A stretch of 64,000 bases of DNA from Phenylobacterium soli (GTDB taxonomy: Bacteria > Pseudomonadota > Alphaproteobacteria > Caulobacterales > Caulobacteraceae), in contig NZ_QFYQ01000001.1 in NCBI RefSeq assembly GCF_003254475.1, forward strand, positions 124,001 through 188,000. Direction: 5' to 3'. A program made the translations under genes and the position numbers. The stretch's first letter is position 1. Each line of letters starts with the position of its first letter. The notes under the pieces are model-generated. The model was given only the letters and a program-made list of their open reading frames with translations. It was not told where the DNA came from and did no database searches. Shown here piece after piece: positions 8,405-16,188 of the stretch.

Positions 8405-8752
8405 CTAGCGGCGGGTTTCCTGGAAGGCGCCGGCGGGCGCGTCCTCGCCGCGGTGCAGCCGCACCAGCCGCGCATCGCCGAGCATCCGGATCGCCCGCGC
8501 CACGGTGTCCTCGACGCAGGCCTCGTAGCGGGACGCCGCCAGCTTCGCCTCCTTGGGGCCGCCGCAGGTGACGCCGGCGGCGGAGCGGATCCTGGCGAGC
8601 ACGGCGCGCGCGCCGGCCTCGCTCTGGAGGTCGACCTCCAGGGCGAAGACCGCGTCGGCCGCGGCGCGCGTGGGGTGAGGCTCGGCGCGCCCCGGCGCGG
8701 CGAAGAACGCCACGGCCAGGAAGAGTGCGCAGGCGGCGATCCTGCGGGGCAT
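8405..8752 (-). CDS. UrcA family protein
   Basis: A 115-aa secreted protein with signal peptide MPRRIAACALFLAVAFFAAPGRA. The mature part has the UrcA pattern: a valine/leucine-rich beta-like segment (FALEVDLQSEAGARAVLARIRSAA), a cysteine in VTCGGPKE, a second in YEACVEDTVARAI, and the closing LGDARLVRLH. The family is common in Caulobacterales and Sphingomonadales, has two conserved cysteines likely forming a disulfide, and no known function. The 142-bp stretch upstream (8753-8894) contains three short AGCCGATC-like repeats and nothing else that I recognise. Confidence 0.82.
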   Translation of the reverse strand: MPRRIAACALFLAVAFFAAPGRAEPHPTRAAADAVFALEVDLQSEAGARAVLARIRSAAGVTCGGPKEAKLAASRYEACVEDTVARAIRMLGDARLVRLHRGEDAPAGAFQETRR

Positions 8753-8894
8753 CGCAAATTGCCTCCGTCCGGTCGGCGGCCAGGGCTTGGCCGCTCGACG
8801 GGAGAAGGCCGATGATTTGCCCCTGGCCGGATAGGACGCCGAACCGATCTTCAGCCGATCGCCAGCCGATCATTCGCCCTGGGGACCGTCTTGG

Positions 8895-10223
8895 TCAGGG
8901 AGAGGCGGCGAGGAAGGCGAGCGCGCGCGCCATGTAGGTGGCCGGCGGCTCGTAGCCGACACTCTCGCAGTAGCCGACGCCGGGGATGATCTCCGACGCG
9001 CCGAGCCAGGACAGGGTGAGGCCGACCGGCGTCTCGCCCTGGACGCTGAGGTTCGCCGACATGAAGCTGCCGTCCACGTACCAGGGCTTGGCCTCGACGG
9101 TCAGCTCGAAGGGCGGGCCGTCGGCCACCAGGGCGCAGCTCCAGCTCACCGGCATCATGCACTGGGCGGTGAGCGGCATCAGGGCGCCGAGCCCGATGAC
9201 GCCCTCGACGGCCGTCTTCTTCCACCTGCCGTCCTCGACCGTCAGATAGAAGCCGTAGATCGCCGGCAGCTCGGTGAGCAGCGGCCCGACCTGGAAGCCG
9301 GCGACCACCATGGCGTCGCCGTTGGCGAAGTTGAAGTCGCCGAAGGTCCAGCCAAGGATGCCCGGCGGCGCGGACCAGCGGGCCGGCGGCGGGACGAGCG
9401 GATGCAGGGGCGGCACCTCGCCGTACATCATCTCGTGGTCGAGCCAGCCCTTGCCCGACACCTGATGCGTCTGGCCGCCGATGGTGACCGAGCCGGAGAC
9501 GGCGAGCTGGGGCCAGCTGTAGTAAGTGCCGGGCCGCGGCTCCGGCGTGACCCCGTCCTCGCCCTGCAGGAAGAAGGCGCTCTCCACCGGCATGTCGGTG
9601 GTGCAGGTCACGTCGATGATCAGCGGATCGGCGCGGGCGGTGTCGGCGATCAGCACCGACAGGGGCATGACATTCACGGAGCCGGCCAAGATGTCGGGGC
9701 CGCAGCGGATGACGAACGGGTCGCCGCCCATCTCGGTGATCCCGCCCATGGGCGGCCAGACAAGGTTGGGCTGGCGCGCATAGACGCGGCTGCCCTCGGG
9801 CGTGGTGTGGATCACGCAGGCGTAGCTGAACAGGAACTGGCTCTCCGCCTCCGTCCAGCCGCTCCGCGCCAGCACGTCGGGCGAAATCGGCTGCTGCCGC
9901 TCCATGGACATGACGAAGGCGATGGTCTCGGCGCCGGCCGTGCCCGCGACATCCATGTTGGCGGTGAGCCAGTACCACTCGGGCCCGCAGCCCGGATGGA
10001 AGGCGTGGTCGCGCGGAAACCGCAGCGGGGTCTGCGGCGGCTTGCTCCAGAAGCTGGTCGCGGCGCCGAGCAGGGTGAGGATCACCTCCAGCGCCCGGGG
10101 CGAGGTCAGGCGCTCGGCGGCGGCGCGCACCGCGGCCTCGACGTCGCCGGGCGGGCGCAGATTCATCGGCAGTTCGTCGAGCGAGGCCAGCAGCGCCTCG
10201 CGCGCGGTCATCGTCCCGACCAT
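8895..10223 (-). CDS. AttH/CrtC-like lipocalin-fold protein
   Basis: About 442 aa from the ATG at 10223 (MVGTMTAREALL). A GTG at 10265 and an ATG at 10211 are alternatives, and none has a strong Shine-Dalgarno. The sequence shows features of the AttH/hydroxyneurosporene-synthase-like superfamily: FFLQGEDGVTPEPRPGTYYSWPQLAVSG, then the characteristic GKGWLDHEM motif and FGDFNFANGDAMVVAGF. These proteins are eight-stranded-barrel pairs; CrtC hydrates carotenoids, but most relatives have no known activity. No carotenoid genes are nearby, so a CrtC role is not claimed. Confidence 0.75.
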   Translation of the reverse strand: MVGTMTAREALLASLDELPMNLRPPGDVEAAVRAAAERLTSPRALEVILTLLGAATSFWSKPPQTPLRFPRDHAFHPGCGPEWYWLTANMDVAGTAGAETIAFVMSMERQQPISPDVLARSGWTEAESQFLFSYACVIHTTPEGSRVYARQPNLVWPPMGGITEMGGDPFVIRCGPDILAGSVNVMPLSVLIADTARADPLIIDVTCTTDMPVESAFFLQGEDGVTPEPRPGTYYSWPQLAVSGSVTIGGQTHQVSGKGWLDHEMMYGEVPPLHPLVPPPARWSAPPGILGWTFGDFNFANGDAMVVAGFQVGPLLTELPAIYGFYLTVEDGRWKKTAVEGVIGLGALMPLTAQCMMPVSWSCALVADGPPFELTVEAKPWYVDGSFMSANLSVQGETPVGLTLSWLGASEIIPGVGYCESVGYEPPATYMARALAFLAASP

Positions 10224-10301
10224 GGCGCCGGCCCCCGTTCCGCGAATCAGCTTCGCGCGCCGCACCGGACCCTATCAGAAAGAACGGTATGGGCGCGGCG
10301 C

Positions 10302-11141
10302 CTAGCGGGGCAGGTAGGCCGTGGGCTCCACCAGGCGCAGGCCGGGGGTCTCGGCCGCGCACTGCTTGAGGAAGAAGGCGTGGCCGGAGCCGAACAGGAC
10401 GACGATCCGGTCGCCGGGCCGGGCCTGCTGGACGATGTTGGCGCAGATCAGGGCGTTGCGCCGGTACCAGGCGGTGAGCAGCTCCGCGCCGGGCTGCTGG
10501 GCGCCGCCGCCGACCCGCAGCATGGACCGGTAGAAGCCCTGGCCCTCGGCCACCTTGGCCGGATCGTTGACGTAGCGCAGGACGCCAGCGACGCCGGAGC
10601 GGGCGAGCACAGCCTCTTCGGCCACCACCTCGGCCTGCGCCTGGGTCATGGCCGCGGCGATCAGGCCCGCCTGGCCGTGGGCTTCCGCATAGGCCTGGAC
10701 GGCCTCGAACGGAAAATCACCGTCCACGTCGACGCCGACCGCCTGGGCGCCGGTCGCCTTCGCCAGGCGGAAGCCGAGCTGCACCACCTCGTTGCGCGAC
10801 GCCGGCAGGGTCCCGGCCTGGTAACCGGCCCAGCGCTCGGCGACGATCTCGGCGGGCCATTCCACCGCCACCTTGGTCGGCTTGAAGCGGGCCAGGGCCG
10901 CGGTCACGGCCGCGATCTCGGCCTGGCGCTTGGGGGCCAGGACGTCGTCGGCCTTCACATTGTTGAGGTCCTGGCCGGGATTGCTCATGTGGAAGGTCCC
11001 GACGACCATCACCTCCACCGGCGCCGGGGCGGCCTTCGGGGCCGCAGCCGCCCAGCTCGTCAGCGACAGGCCAGCGGCCAGCGACAGGCCCACGGCCAAG
11101 CGCATGGCCACGCCCTTTTGGCCAAGATTGAAGCGCCCCAT
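10302..11141 (-). CDS. DUF5694 / TraB-like secreted protein
   Basis: About 279 aa. The ATG at 11141 has GGGAG six bases upstream; the ATG at 11105 (MRLAVGLSLAAGLSLTSWA) also has an acceptable site and starts directly at the signal peptide. The mature part begins with EVMVVGTFHMSNPGQDLNN and later has GVDVDGDFPF and IVVLFGSGHAFFLKQ, the pattern of DUF5694 proteins, which resemble the TraB/PrgY fold of putative membrane or periplasmic hydrolases with a conserved GxFH near the start and a GxGH near the end. Substrate unknown. Confidence 0.8.
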   Translation of the reverse strand: MGRFNLGQKGVAMRLAVGLSLAAGLSLTSWAAAAPKAAPAPVEVMVVGTFHMSNPGQDLNNVKADDVLAPKRQAEIAAVTAALARFKPTKVAVEWPAEIVAERWAGYQAGTLPASRNEVVQLGFRLAKATGAQAVGVDVDGDFPFEAVQAYAEAHGQAGLIAAAMTQAQAEVVAEEAVLARSGVAGVLRYVNDPAKVAEGQGFYRSMLRVGGGAQQPGAELLTAWYRRNALICANIVQQARPGDRIVVLFGSGHAFFLKQCAAETPGLRLVEPTAYLPR

Positions 11142-11531
11142 CCCGATCTCCCGATCATCCCGGCGGCCAGATGCCAAGGCCCGGCGCGACGGCCAAGTTA
11201 GCTTTCGGTAATGCCGCCCGGGACGCGACATGTTCCGTCCGCCAGGGGCCAGGACGCTATGGGTGGTGGCGAAGTGGGCTCGAGCGCGCGGAATTCTCGG
11301 CTCGGTTGCGGGGTTCGCGCACTGATTGCTGCACTGCGGCGAGATGGCGCAGCTTGGCCTTCGCAGACGCGAAAATGCGACTGGATTTTGCCACATTTCA
11401 GCGTTGAAACGTCTTCCGACGCAACGATCACCCCCAACCCCGATCTGCGTCACACGGATGGAGCCCCGGCGAACCCCCCAGCCCGCCGGGGCTCTTTTTC
11501 TGTCCGGACTTCCGCGTCGAGATCCTGGCGG
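11142..11531. other. 390-bp gap without a recognised gene; possible small RNA
   Basis: No reading frame here looks like a protein. The right part (11330-11460) has an unusual run of A/T-containing segments for this genome and ends at a strong plus-strand terminator. It does not resemble 6S, tmRNA, SRP or RNase P RNA as I know them. It could hold a short regulatory RNA or a leader of yebC. Confidence 0.35.
11461..11499 (+). terminator. strong Rho-independent terminator, plus strand
   Basis: A perfect 11-bp stem (GAGCCCCGGCG at 11461-11471 with CGCCGGGGCTC at 11484-11494), a 12-nt loop and then TTTTTCTG. The T run is only on the plus strand, so the transcript that ends here must come from the left, where no plus-strand protein gene is recognised. 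Confidence 0.85.
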
Positions 11532-11744
11532 TCAGTCGTCCCGAGCGCGCCGCGGGCCGAGCCAGTGGACCGCGGCCAGCACGCCGAGGGTCGTCAGGGC
11601 GCCGAGCGCAAAGGCGGCGGCGGTGGCCAGCGAGATGCCCGTGGCGCCGAGGCTGATCGGCCGGGGCTCCATCCAGTGGACCAGTTCGCCGTTCGGTTCG
11701 GGCGGCAGGACGTCGTCGATATCCTCGATCACGCTGTCGCTCAT
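11532..11744 (-). CDS. small membrane protein, function unknown
   Basis: A 70-aa protein with GGAGGCG before its ATG. The N-terminal 30 residues are acidic (MSDSVIEDIDDVLPPEPNGE), followed by one hydrophobic segment of about 25 residues (LATAAAFALGALTTLGVLAAVHWL) and a short basic tail GPRRARDD. This suggests a single-pass inner-membrane protein with the tail in the cytoplasm. I recognise no family. It is divergent from yebC. Confidence 0.65.
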   Translation of the reverse strand: MSDSVIEDIDDVLPPEPNGELVHWMEPRPISLGATGISLATAAAFALGALTTLGVLAAVHWLGPRRARDD

Positions 11745-11866
11745 GTGGGCGCCTCCGCCTCTATCATCCCTGATCGCGCAAACCCCTGCGCATGGCAGGG
11801 GTTCCGCTGAGGTCGAACGTCAGGGTAGAAGGCGGCCAACCCTCTTCCTTGATCCTGCGCAAGCCG

Positions 11867-12613
11867 ATGGCCGGACACTCAAAGTTCAAGAACATCATGC
11901 ACCGCAAGGGCCGCGCCGACGCGGCCCGTTCGAAGCTCTTCTCCAAGCTGGCGCGGGAAATCACCGTAGCGGCCAAGGCGGGGCTGCCCGATCCGAACAT
12001 GAACTCGCGCCTGCGGCTGGCCGTGGCCAACGCCAAGGCCGAGTCCATGCCCAAGGACGTCATCGACCGCGCCATCAAGAAGGGCGCCGGCGGCGACGCC
12101 GAGAGCTATGACGAGATCCGCTACGAGGGCTTCGGCCCCGGCGGGGTGGGCGTCATCGTCGAGGTGATGACCGACAACCGCAACCGCGCGGCGTCCAACG
12201 TGCGCTCGATCTTCGGCAAGAACGGCGGCAACCTCGGCGAGACGGGCGCGGTGTCGTTCATGTTCGACCGGGTCGGCCAGATCGTCTATCCGGCCAGCGC
12301 CGGCTCGGAGGACGCGGTGATGGAGGCGGCCATCGAGGCGGGCGCCGAAGACGTGGAATCCGATGAGGAATCCCACACCATCTACACCGCCTTCGAGCAG
12401 CTCTCCGAAGTGGCCGGGGCGCTGGAGAAGGCCCTGGGCGAGGCCAAGTCGACCTCGGTCGTCTGGCGGCCCAAGAGCCAGACCCCGATCTCGGGCGACG
12501 CGGCGGCGACGCTCCTGAAGCTGATCGACGCCCTCGAGGACGACGACGACGTGCAGAACGTCTACTCCAACGAGGACATCCCGGCCGAGGAGCTGGAGAA
12601 GCTGGCCGGCTGA
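11867..12613 (+). CDS. yebC: YebC/PmpR family regulator / translation factor
   Basis: A 248-aa protein, the usual length for the family, starting with the hallmark [39 protein letters not shown] and [17 protein letters not shown] are further conserved blocks, and the C-terminus is acidic ([18 protein letters not shown]). YebC proteins were described as DNA-binding regulators and more recently as factors that help ribosomes through proline-rich stretches. In many alphaproteobacteria yebC lies directly before ruvC; here about 6.4 kb of other genes separate them. Confidence 0.96.
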   Translation: MAGHSKFKNIMHRKGRADAARSKLFSKLAREITVAAKAGLPDPNMNSRLRLAVANAKAESMPKDVIDRAIKKGAGGDAESYDEIRYEGFGPGGVGVIVEVMTDNRNRAASNVRSIFGKNGGNLGETGAVSFMFDRVGQIVYPASAGSEDAVMEAAIEAGAEDVESDEESHTIYTAFEQLSEVAGALEKALGEAKSTSVVWRPKSQTPISGDAAATLLKLIDALEDDDDVQNVYSNEDIPAEELEKLAG

Positions 12614-12627
12614 GGTCGCAAATCCAG

Positions 12628-12855
12628 ATGGCCCGCCGCCCCGACCCCGACCGTTCCGACCCCCGGGTCACCGACCTTCGCCGCTACAAGCGCGACCGCA
12701 AGCGGGCCGAGCGGGCCAAGCGCGTCCAGTCGGTGCTGCACGGCCCCAAGGGCGCCGAGCCCGTGCTCGGCCGGCGCCGCAACGCGGGACTGATCCTGGT
12801 GGTGGTGATCGCCATCCTGGCGGCCATGGGCCTGCTTTCCGGCCACCACTTCTGA
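12628..12855 (+). CDS. small basic membrane protein, function unknown
   Basis: A 75-aa protein that follows yebC by 14 bp and is probably co-transcribed with it. The first 50 residues are very rich in Arg and Lys (RRYKRDRKRAERAKR), and the C-terminal 22 residues are a single hydrophobic helix (AGLILVVVIAILAAMGLLSG). The basic region would lie in the cytoplasm. I do not recognise a family. Confidence 0.65.
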   Translation: MARRPDPDRSDPRVTDLRRYKRDRKRAERAKRVQSVLHGPKGAEPVLGRRRNAGLILVVVIAILAAMGLLSGHHF

Positions 12856-12868
12856 CGCGCGGCGTCAG
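12852..12868. terminator. hairpin between converging genes, possible bidirectional terminator
   Basis: CTGACGC and GCGTCAG form a perfect 7-bp stem with a 3-nt loop. It spans the stop codon of the 75-aa protein and the end of the opposing operon. It has no T run, so termination strength is doubtful. Confidence 0.35.
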
Positions 12869-13134
12869 CCGCCGCGGGCGATGTTCTTGCGCAGGATCGC
12901 CCAGATGATCAGCAGGAAGGCGGCCAGGCGCAGCAGATAGACCCCGCCCAGCGCCTCGTCGGGAATGCCGAACAGCACCGGCACGGCCTGGTTGATGGCC
13001 ATCAGGGCGAAGGCCGCCGCGAAGGCGGCGAACAGCCGGTCGCCCGTGCGGCGCCAGAACTTCAGGAAGAACAGGCCCGCCACCAGGTAGCCGGCGGTCA
13101 GGAAGCCGGCGGTGAAGTTGGGATGCAGGCTCAC
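12865..13134 (-). CDS. DUF5985-like three-helix membrane protein
   Basis: An 89-aa protein starting at a GTG that overlaps the stop of the preceding gene (GTGA). It has three hydrophobic segments (FLTAGYLVAGLFFLKFW, FAAFAAAFALMAINQAV, VYLLRLAAFLLIIWAIL) with the FWRRTGDRLF motif between the first two, which is typical of DUF5985. It is the last gene of a three-gene minus-strand operon with a wHTH-like protein and a second protein of similar size and topology. Function unknown. Confidence 0.75.
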   Translation of the reverse strand: MSLHPNFTAGFLTAGYLVAGLFFLKFWRRTGDRLFAAFAAAFALMAINQAVPVLFGIPDEALGGVYLLRLAAFLLIIWAILRKNIARGG

Positions 13135-13403
13135 GGCTCGATCTCCCAGATGAAGCCGTAGAGCAGGATCCCGAGCGCGATCATCGCCGAGACCTGGCGC
13201 CAGATCCACAGGTCGACGGCGGGGAACACCACCATGTCGGCGACGAGCGCCAGGTTATTGAGCGCCAGGAAGACGAAGCTGGCCGCGGTCCAGAGCAGCA
13301 GGCGCGAGCGGCTGCGCAGATGGGCGCGCAGGAGCAACCAGGCGCACAGGCAGGCGGTCACAAGGCACAGAAGGTAGACCGCCGTGGGGGCCCAATCCTT
13401 CAT
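13131..13403 (-). CDS. DUF5985-like three-helix membrane protein
   Basis: A 90-aa protein with three hydrophobic segments (AVYLLCLVTACLCAWLLL, LLWTAASFVFLALNNLALV, VSAMIALGILLYGFIW) and a basic loop HLRSRSRLL after the first. It is similar in layout to the gene that follows it and probably a distant paralogue. Its ATG overlaps the stop of the 126-aa gene by four bases, and its stop overlaps the next start, so the three genes are translationally coupled. Function unknown; the pair may form a heteromeric membrane complex. Confidence 0.75.
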   Translation of the reverse strand: MKDWAPTAVYLLCLVTACLCAWLLLRAHLRSRSRLLLWTAASFVFLALNNLALVADMVVFPAVDLWIWRQVSAMIALGILLYGFIWEIEP

Positions 13404-13780
13404 TCCCCCTCCCCTCTTCTGAATTTGAACGCGTCGGCCAGCGACCGCAGCGGGTCGCGCGGGGCCGAGATCAGGTTGATGATGGCCACCGGGCGCTCAC
13501 GGTAGGCCGCCTCGAGCTGTTCGCAGAGGTCGGCGATCACCGGCGCGGCCGGACGATAGCGCCAGCAGCCGGTGTCGTCGCGGACGGCCACGCCGGCGCG
13601 GGCGAAGCGCTGCAGGTTGTCGTTGACCAGCATGGTGGAGGCGCGCAGCTCGCGCACCAGATCGGCGGCGTCCCAGCACCGCTCGGCGTCGCGCTTGAGC
13701 ACGAGCAGCAGCTCGAGCGCCCAGACCGAGCGGACGTGCTCGCGCACGAAGACCGCAAGATCCTGCTCGTCGGACAACAC
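13400..13780 (-). CDS. winged-helix-like protein of a three-gene operon, function unknown
   Basis: About 126 aa. The start is ambiguous among GTG 13792, GTG 13780 and TTG 13777; GGGGGGAAG just upstream favours 13780 or 13777. The sequence looks helical (VREHVRSVWALELLLVLKRDAERCW, DAADLVRELRASTMLVNDNLQRFARAGV) and then has a short beta hairpin VRDDTGCWRYRP, the arrangement of a winged helix. No metal or cofactor motif is seen. It heads the operon with the two DUF5985-like proteins. It could be a cytoplasmic regulator or partner of them; this is inference. Confidence 0.7.
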   Translation of the reverse strand: MLSDEQDLAVFVREHVRSVWALELLLVLKRDAERCWDAADLVRELRASTMLVNDNLQRFARAGVAVRDDTGCWRYRPAAPVIADLCEQLEAAYRERPVAIINLISAPRDPLRSLADAFKFRRGEGE

Positions 13781-13938
13781 GCTTCCCCCCACCTGCGCCG
13801 CAACGGACTGGCATCGACGGACGGGCCGTGGCGCTGGCGCTCCTTTCGGGAACGCACGACATCGCGGTTCGGTTCATTGGCGTTTGGCGGCGCCGCCGAG
13901 CTGTGCTCGACTGGGCGGATAAAGAAGGGGGAAACCGA

Positions 13939-14421
13939 ATGACCATCCGCCACGCCGTCCTCGCCGGGCTCGCCATCGCCGCCGCCGCCGGCGCCGCGCG
14001 GGCCGCCGATTACGTGACCATCCCGATCGAAACCGGCCTCGACGTGCCGGCCGACGTGGCCTGGAAGAAGATCGGCGGCTACTGCGACATCGGCGCCTGG
14101 ATGAAGACCAGCTGCGTGATCACCTCCGGCAAGGCCGACGAGGTGGGCGCGGTGCGCCGGATCGCCGACCGGGTGGACGAGGTGCTCGTCTCGCGCACCG
14201 CCTGGTCCTACACCTACGCCCAGCCGAAGTCGCCGATCGACTACCACGGCACGGTGGAGATCCGCCCGGAAGGCGCGGCCAAATCGAAGCTGATCTACAC
14301 CTTGGTCTACGACGCCGCGGCCCTGCCGGCCGGCGCCGACAAGGCCAAAGACGTGGCCGGCCGCACGGGCATGTTCACCCACGTGGTCCAGGTCATGAAG
14401 GGCGTCGCCGAGGCGAAGTAG
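13939..14421 (+). CDS. SRPBCC-like secreted protein
   Basis: A 160-aa protein with AAGGGGGAAA before its ATG and signal peptide MTIRHAVLAGLAIAAAAGAARA. The mature part (VTIPIETGLDVPADVAWKKIGGYCDIGAWM ... AVRRIADRVDEVLVSRTAWSYTYA ... YHGTVEIRPEG) follows the START/SRPBCC pattern of a helix-grip ligand-binding fold. Two cysteines (YCDIG and SCVITS) may form a disulfide in the periplasm. Divergent from the three-gene operon. Ligand unknown. Confidence 0.75.
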   Translation: MTIRHAVLAGLAIAAAAGAARAADYVTIPIETGLDVPADVAWKKIGGYCDIGAWMKTSCVITSGKADEVGAVRRIADRVDEVLVSRTAWSYTYAQPKSPIDYHGTVEIRPEGAAKSKLIYTLVYDAAALPAGADKAKDVAGRTGMFTHVVQVMKGVAEAK

Positions 14422-14428
14422 CGGGGCG

Positions 14429-14704
14429 TCAGGCCAGCCAGCGGCGGGGCCAGAGCGCGCCGAGCGGGCGGACCGCGCCTTCGCGCAGGGCCATGCGCTT
14501 GACGACCTTTGGCGAGAGGCGGGCGAAGGCCTCCACGGGCTCGACCCCGCCGACCGGGCTGGTCGCCACCTGGCCCAGGGTCAGCGCCTGGTCGACCGCC
14601 GCCCATTCGGCGCGGTTGCGGTCGTCGTGGCCGACGGCGAAGAAGTGGCGCACGGGCTTCGGCTCGTCCGCCGTCTCGACCATCACGCCCACCATCCAGC
14701 TCAC
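14429..14704 (-). CDS. hypothetical protein
   Basis: A 91-aa soluble protein from a GTG start; an ATG three codons later is an alternative. It has no signal peptide or membrane segment. The middle reads HFFAVGHDDRNRAEWAAVDQALTLG, and the C-terminus is basic (GALWPRRWLA). I recognise no family. It begins four bases after the stop of the 45-aa membrane protein upstream, so the two are likely one operon. Confidence 0.55.
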   Translation of the reverse strand: MSWMVGVMVETADEPKPVRHFFAVGHDDRNRAEWAAVDQALTLGQVATSPVGGVEPVEAFARLSPKVVKRMALREGAVRPLGALWPRRWLA

Positions 14705-14708
14705 CGGG

Positions 14709-14846
14709 TCACCGCACGAAGGTGGCGAGCACGTAGGCGAGCAGGAGCAGGAGCAGGCCGACCACCATGGCGCGGCCCATCAGCCTGCGCCGCTTCTCTT
14801 CGCGGGGATCGGGGGTGGCGGGTTCGGGCGGGCTCATGCCGCTCAT
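14709..14846 (-). CDS. 45-aa single-pass membrane protein
   Basis: A very small protein with a hydrophilic N-terminus (PPEPATPDPREEKRRRLMG) and one hydrophobic helix (MVVGLLLLLLAYVLATFV) at the C-terminus. The start may be the ATG at 14846 or the one at 14837. The Arg/Lys cluster before the helix places the N-terminus in the cytoplasm. No family recognised. Confidence 0.5.
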   Translation of the reverse strand: MSGMSPPEPATPDPREEKRRRLMGRAMVVGLLLLLLAYVLATFVR

Positions 14847-14957
14847 TTGGCCCGAACCGGGCGCCGCCGCAACGTGCGCCGACGCTTCATTTGACGTGCG
14901 CCGGAACCAAGCTCTGCCGCTCTCGGTTTCGTGACGAACCCAGAGGGAGCCCCCAAG

Positions 14958-15596
14958 ATGAACCGAGCCATCCTCGTCTGCGCCGCCGCGACCGCCGCCC
15001 TGTCGCTGGCCGCCTGCAACAAGGCCTCCAACACGGCGCAGAGCGCCTCCAACACCGCCTCCAACATGAATCCCGGCCAGAGCGAGCCGGTGAACAAGGC
15101 CCAGGACGCCATGGGCGCGGCGGTCGGCACGACCAGCGCCGCGACCATGGGCGCGCGCGACACCGGCGCGTTCGTCTCGAACGCCGCCCAGTCGGACATG
15201 TACGAGATCCAGGCAGCCAAGATGGCCGAGCAGCGGTCGAAGAACCCCGAGGTGAAGGCCTTCGCCAAGATGATGGTCAGCGACCACACCAAGCTGTCGA
15301 ACGAGATGAAGCCGCTGATCACCGCCGCCGGCCAGACCCCGCCGGCCGACCTCGACCAGCGCCGCAAGGGCTTCCTCGACAACCTCAAGGCCGCCCCCGA
15401 CGCCGACTTCGACAAGACCTACATCGACCAGCAGGTCTCGGCCCACGACGAGGCACTGACCCTGATGCAGGGCTACGCCAAGGACGGCGGCGACGCCGGC
15501 CTGAAGGCCGCCGCCGGCAAGGCCGTGCCGATCATCCAGAAGCACTCGGACGAGGCCAAGAAGATCCAGGCCAAGCTGAGCGCGGCGAAGAAGTAA
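14958..15596 (+). CDS. DUF4142 lipoprotein
   Basis: A 212-aa protein with AGAGGGAG upstream. The signal peptide ends in a lipobox (LAAC, Cys20), so it is lipid-anchored. After a low-complexity Asn/Ser/Ala linker comes a DUF4142 four-helix ferritin-like bundle: YEIQAAKMAEQRSKNPEVKAFAKMMVSDHTKL ... DKTYIDQQVSAHDEALTLM ... AVPIIQKHSDEAKKI. The family is frequent in alphaproteobacteria and often linked to stress responses, but no enzymatic role is known. Confidence 0.88.
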   Translation: MNRAILVCAAATAALSLAACNKASNTAQSASNTASNMNPGQSEPVNKAQDAMGAAVGTTSAATMGARDTGAFVSNAAQSDMYEIQAAKMAEQRSKNPEVKAFAKMMVSDHTKLSNEMKPLITAAGQTPPADLDQRRKGFLDNLKAAPDADFDKTYIDQQVSAHDEALTLMQGYAKDGGDAGLKAAAGKAVPIIQKHSDEAKKIQAKLSAAKK

Positions 15597-15640
15597 TCCG
15601 TGCCCATCGGTCCGCCGTGGCGGTATGGCTACGGCGGACC

Positions 15641-16120
15641 ATGATGCGGACCCTTTTCCTGATCGGGCTGTTGGCCCTCGGCGAGCCGGCCCTGGCGGCC
15701 GCCCCGACGCGGCTCACCGAGCCTGCGGTCCGGGACTTCGTCGGGCGACAGTCCAAGGCCTGGAACGCCGGCGACCTTGGCCGCTACTTCGCGCTGTTCG
15801 CGCCGGGCGCGACCTTCACCGACCAGGGCCGGGCCAAGGACGGCCGGGTGGTGCCCTACGGCACGAGCACCCTGGCCGAGGCCCGCGCGCAGACACGCCG
15901 GGCGCGGGCCAAGTCGAAGGTGGCCGAAACCACGCTCATCTCACGCATCGAGATCGCGCCCGACGGCCGCAGCGCCAGGGTCGTGGCCGGCGAGCAGATC
16001 GTCCTGACGACCGCCGGCCGCGCCCGCCACCTGTGCGCCGAACGGGTCCAGACGCTGATCGCCACGCCGGCCGGCCTGCGCTCCAAGGGCCAGACCGACA
16101 CCTACGGCCCCTGCCGCTAG
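15641..16120 (+). CDS. NTF2/SnoaL-like secreted protein
   Basis: A 159-aa protein with signal peptide MMRTLFLIGLLALGEPALAA. The mature sequence starts with a helix and WNAGDLGRYFALFAPGATFTD, which is the usual beginning of a nuclear-transport-factor-2-like fold, followed by beta-rich segments (TTLISRIEIAPDGRSARVVAGEQIVLT). Such proteins bind or convert small molecules in a cone-shaped cavity. Two late cysteines (HLCAERV and YGPCR) may pair. Function unknown. Confidence 0.7.
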   Translation: MMRTLFLIGLLALGEPALAAAPTRLTEPAVRDFVGRQSKAWNAGDLGRYFALFAPGATFTDQGRAKDGRVVPYGTSTLAEARAQTRRARAKSKVAETTLISRIEIAPDGRSARVVAGEQIVLTTAGRARHLCAERVQTLIATPAGLRSKGQTDTYGPCR

Positions 16121-16188
16121 GCTCCGGAACGCGCCGAACAAATCGCCTTCGCCCCGGTTGATGCGGCGGCAAAGCGAGGACGTTCGAC

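Noticed and set aside
6209-8815. An 868-codon plus-strand frame opposite the CadC-like regulator and the UrcA gene
   Set aside because: It is composed of Arg/Gly/His/Ala-rich sequence typical of shadow frames and crosses two real genes.
11200-11460. 6S RNA, tmRNA or SRP RNA in the gap before yebC
   Set aside because: I could not find their known conserved segments, so the gap is reported only as an unnamed candidate.
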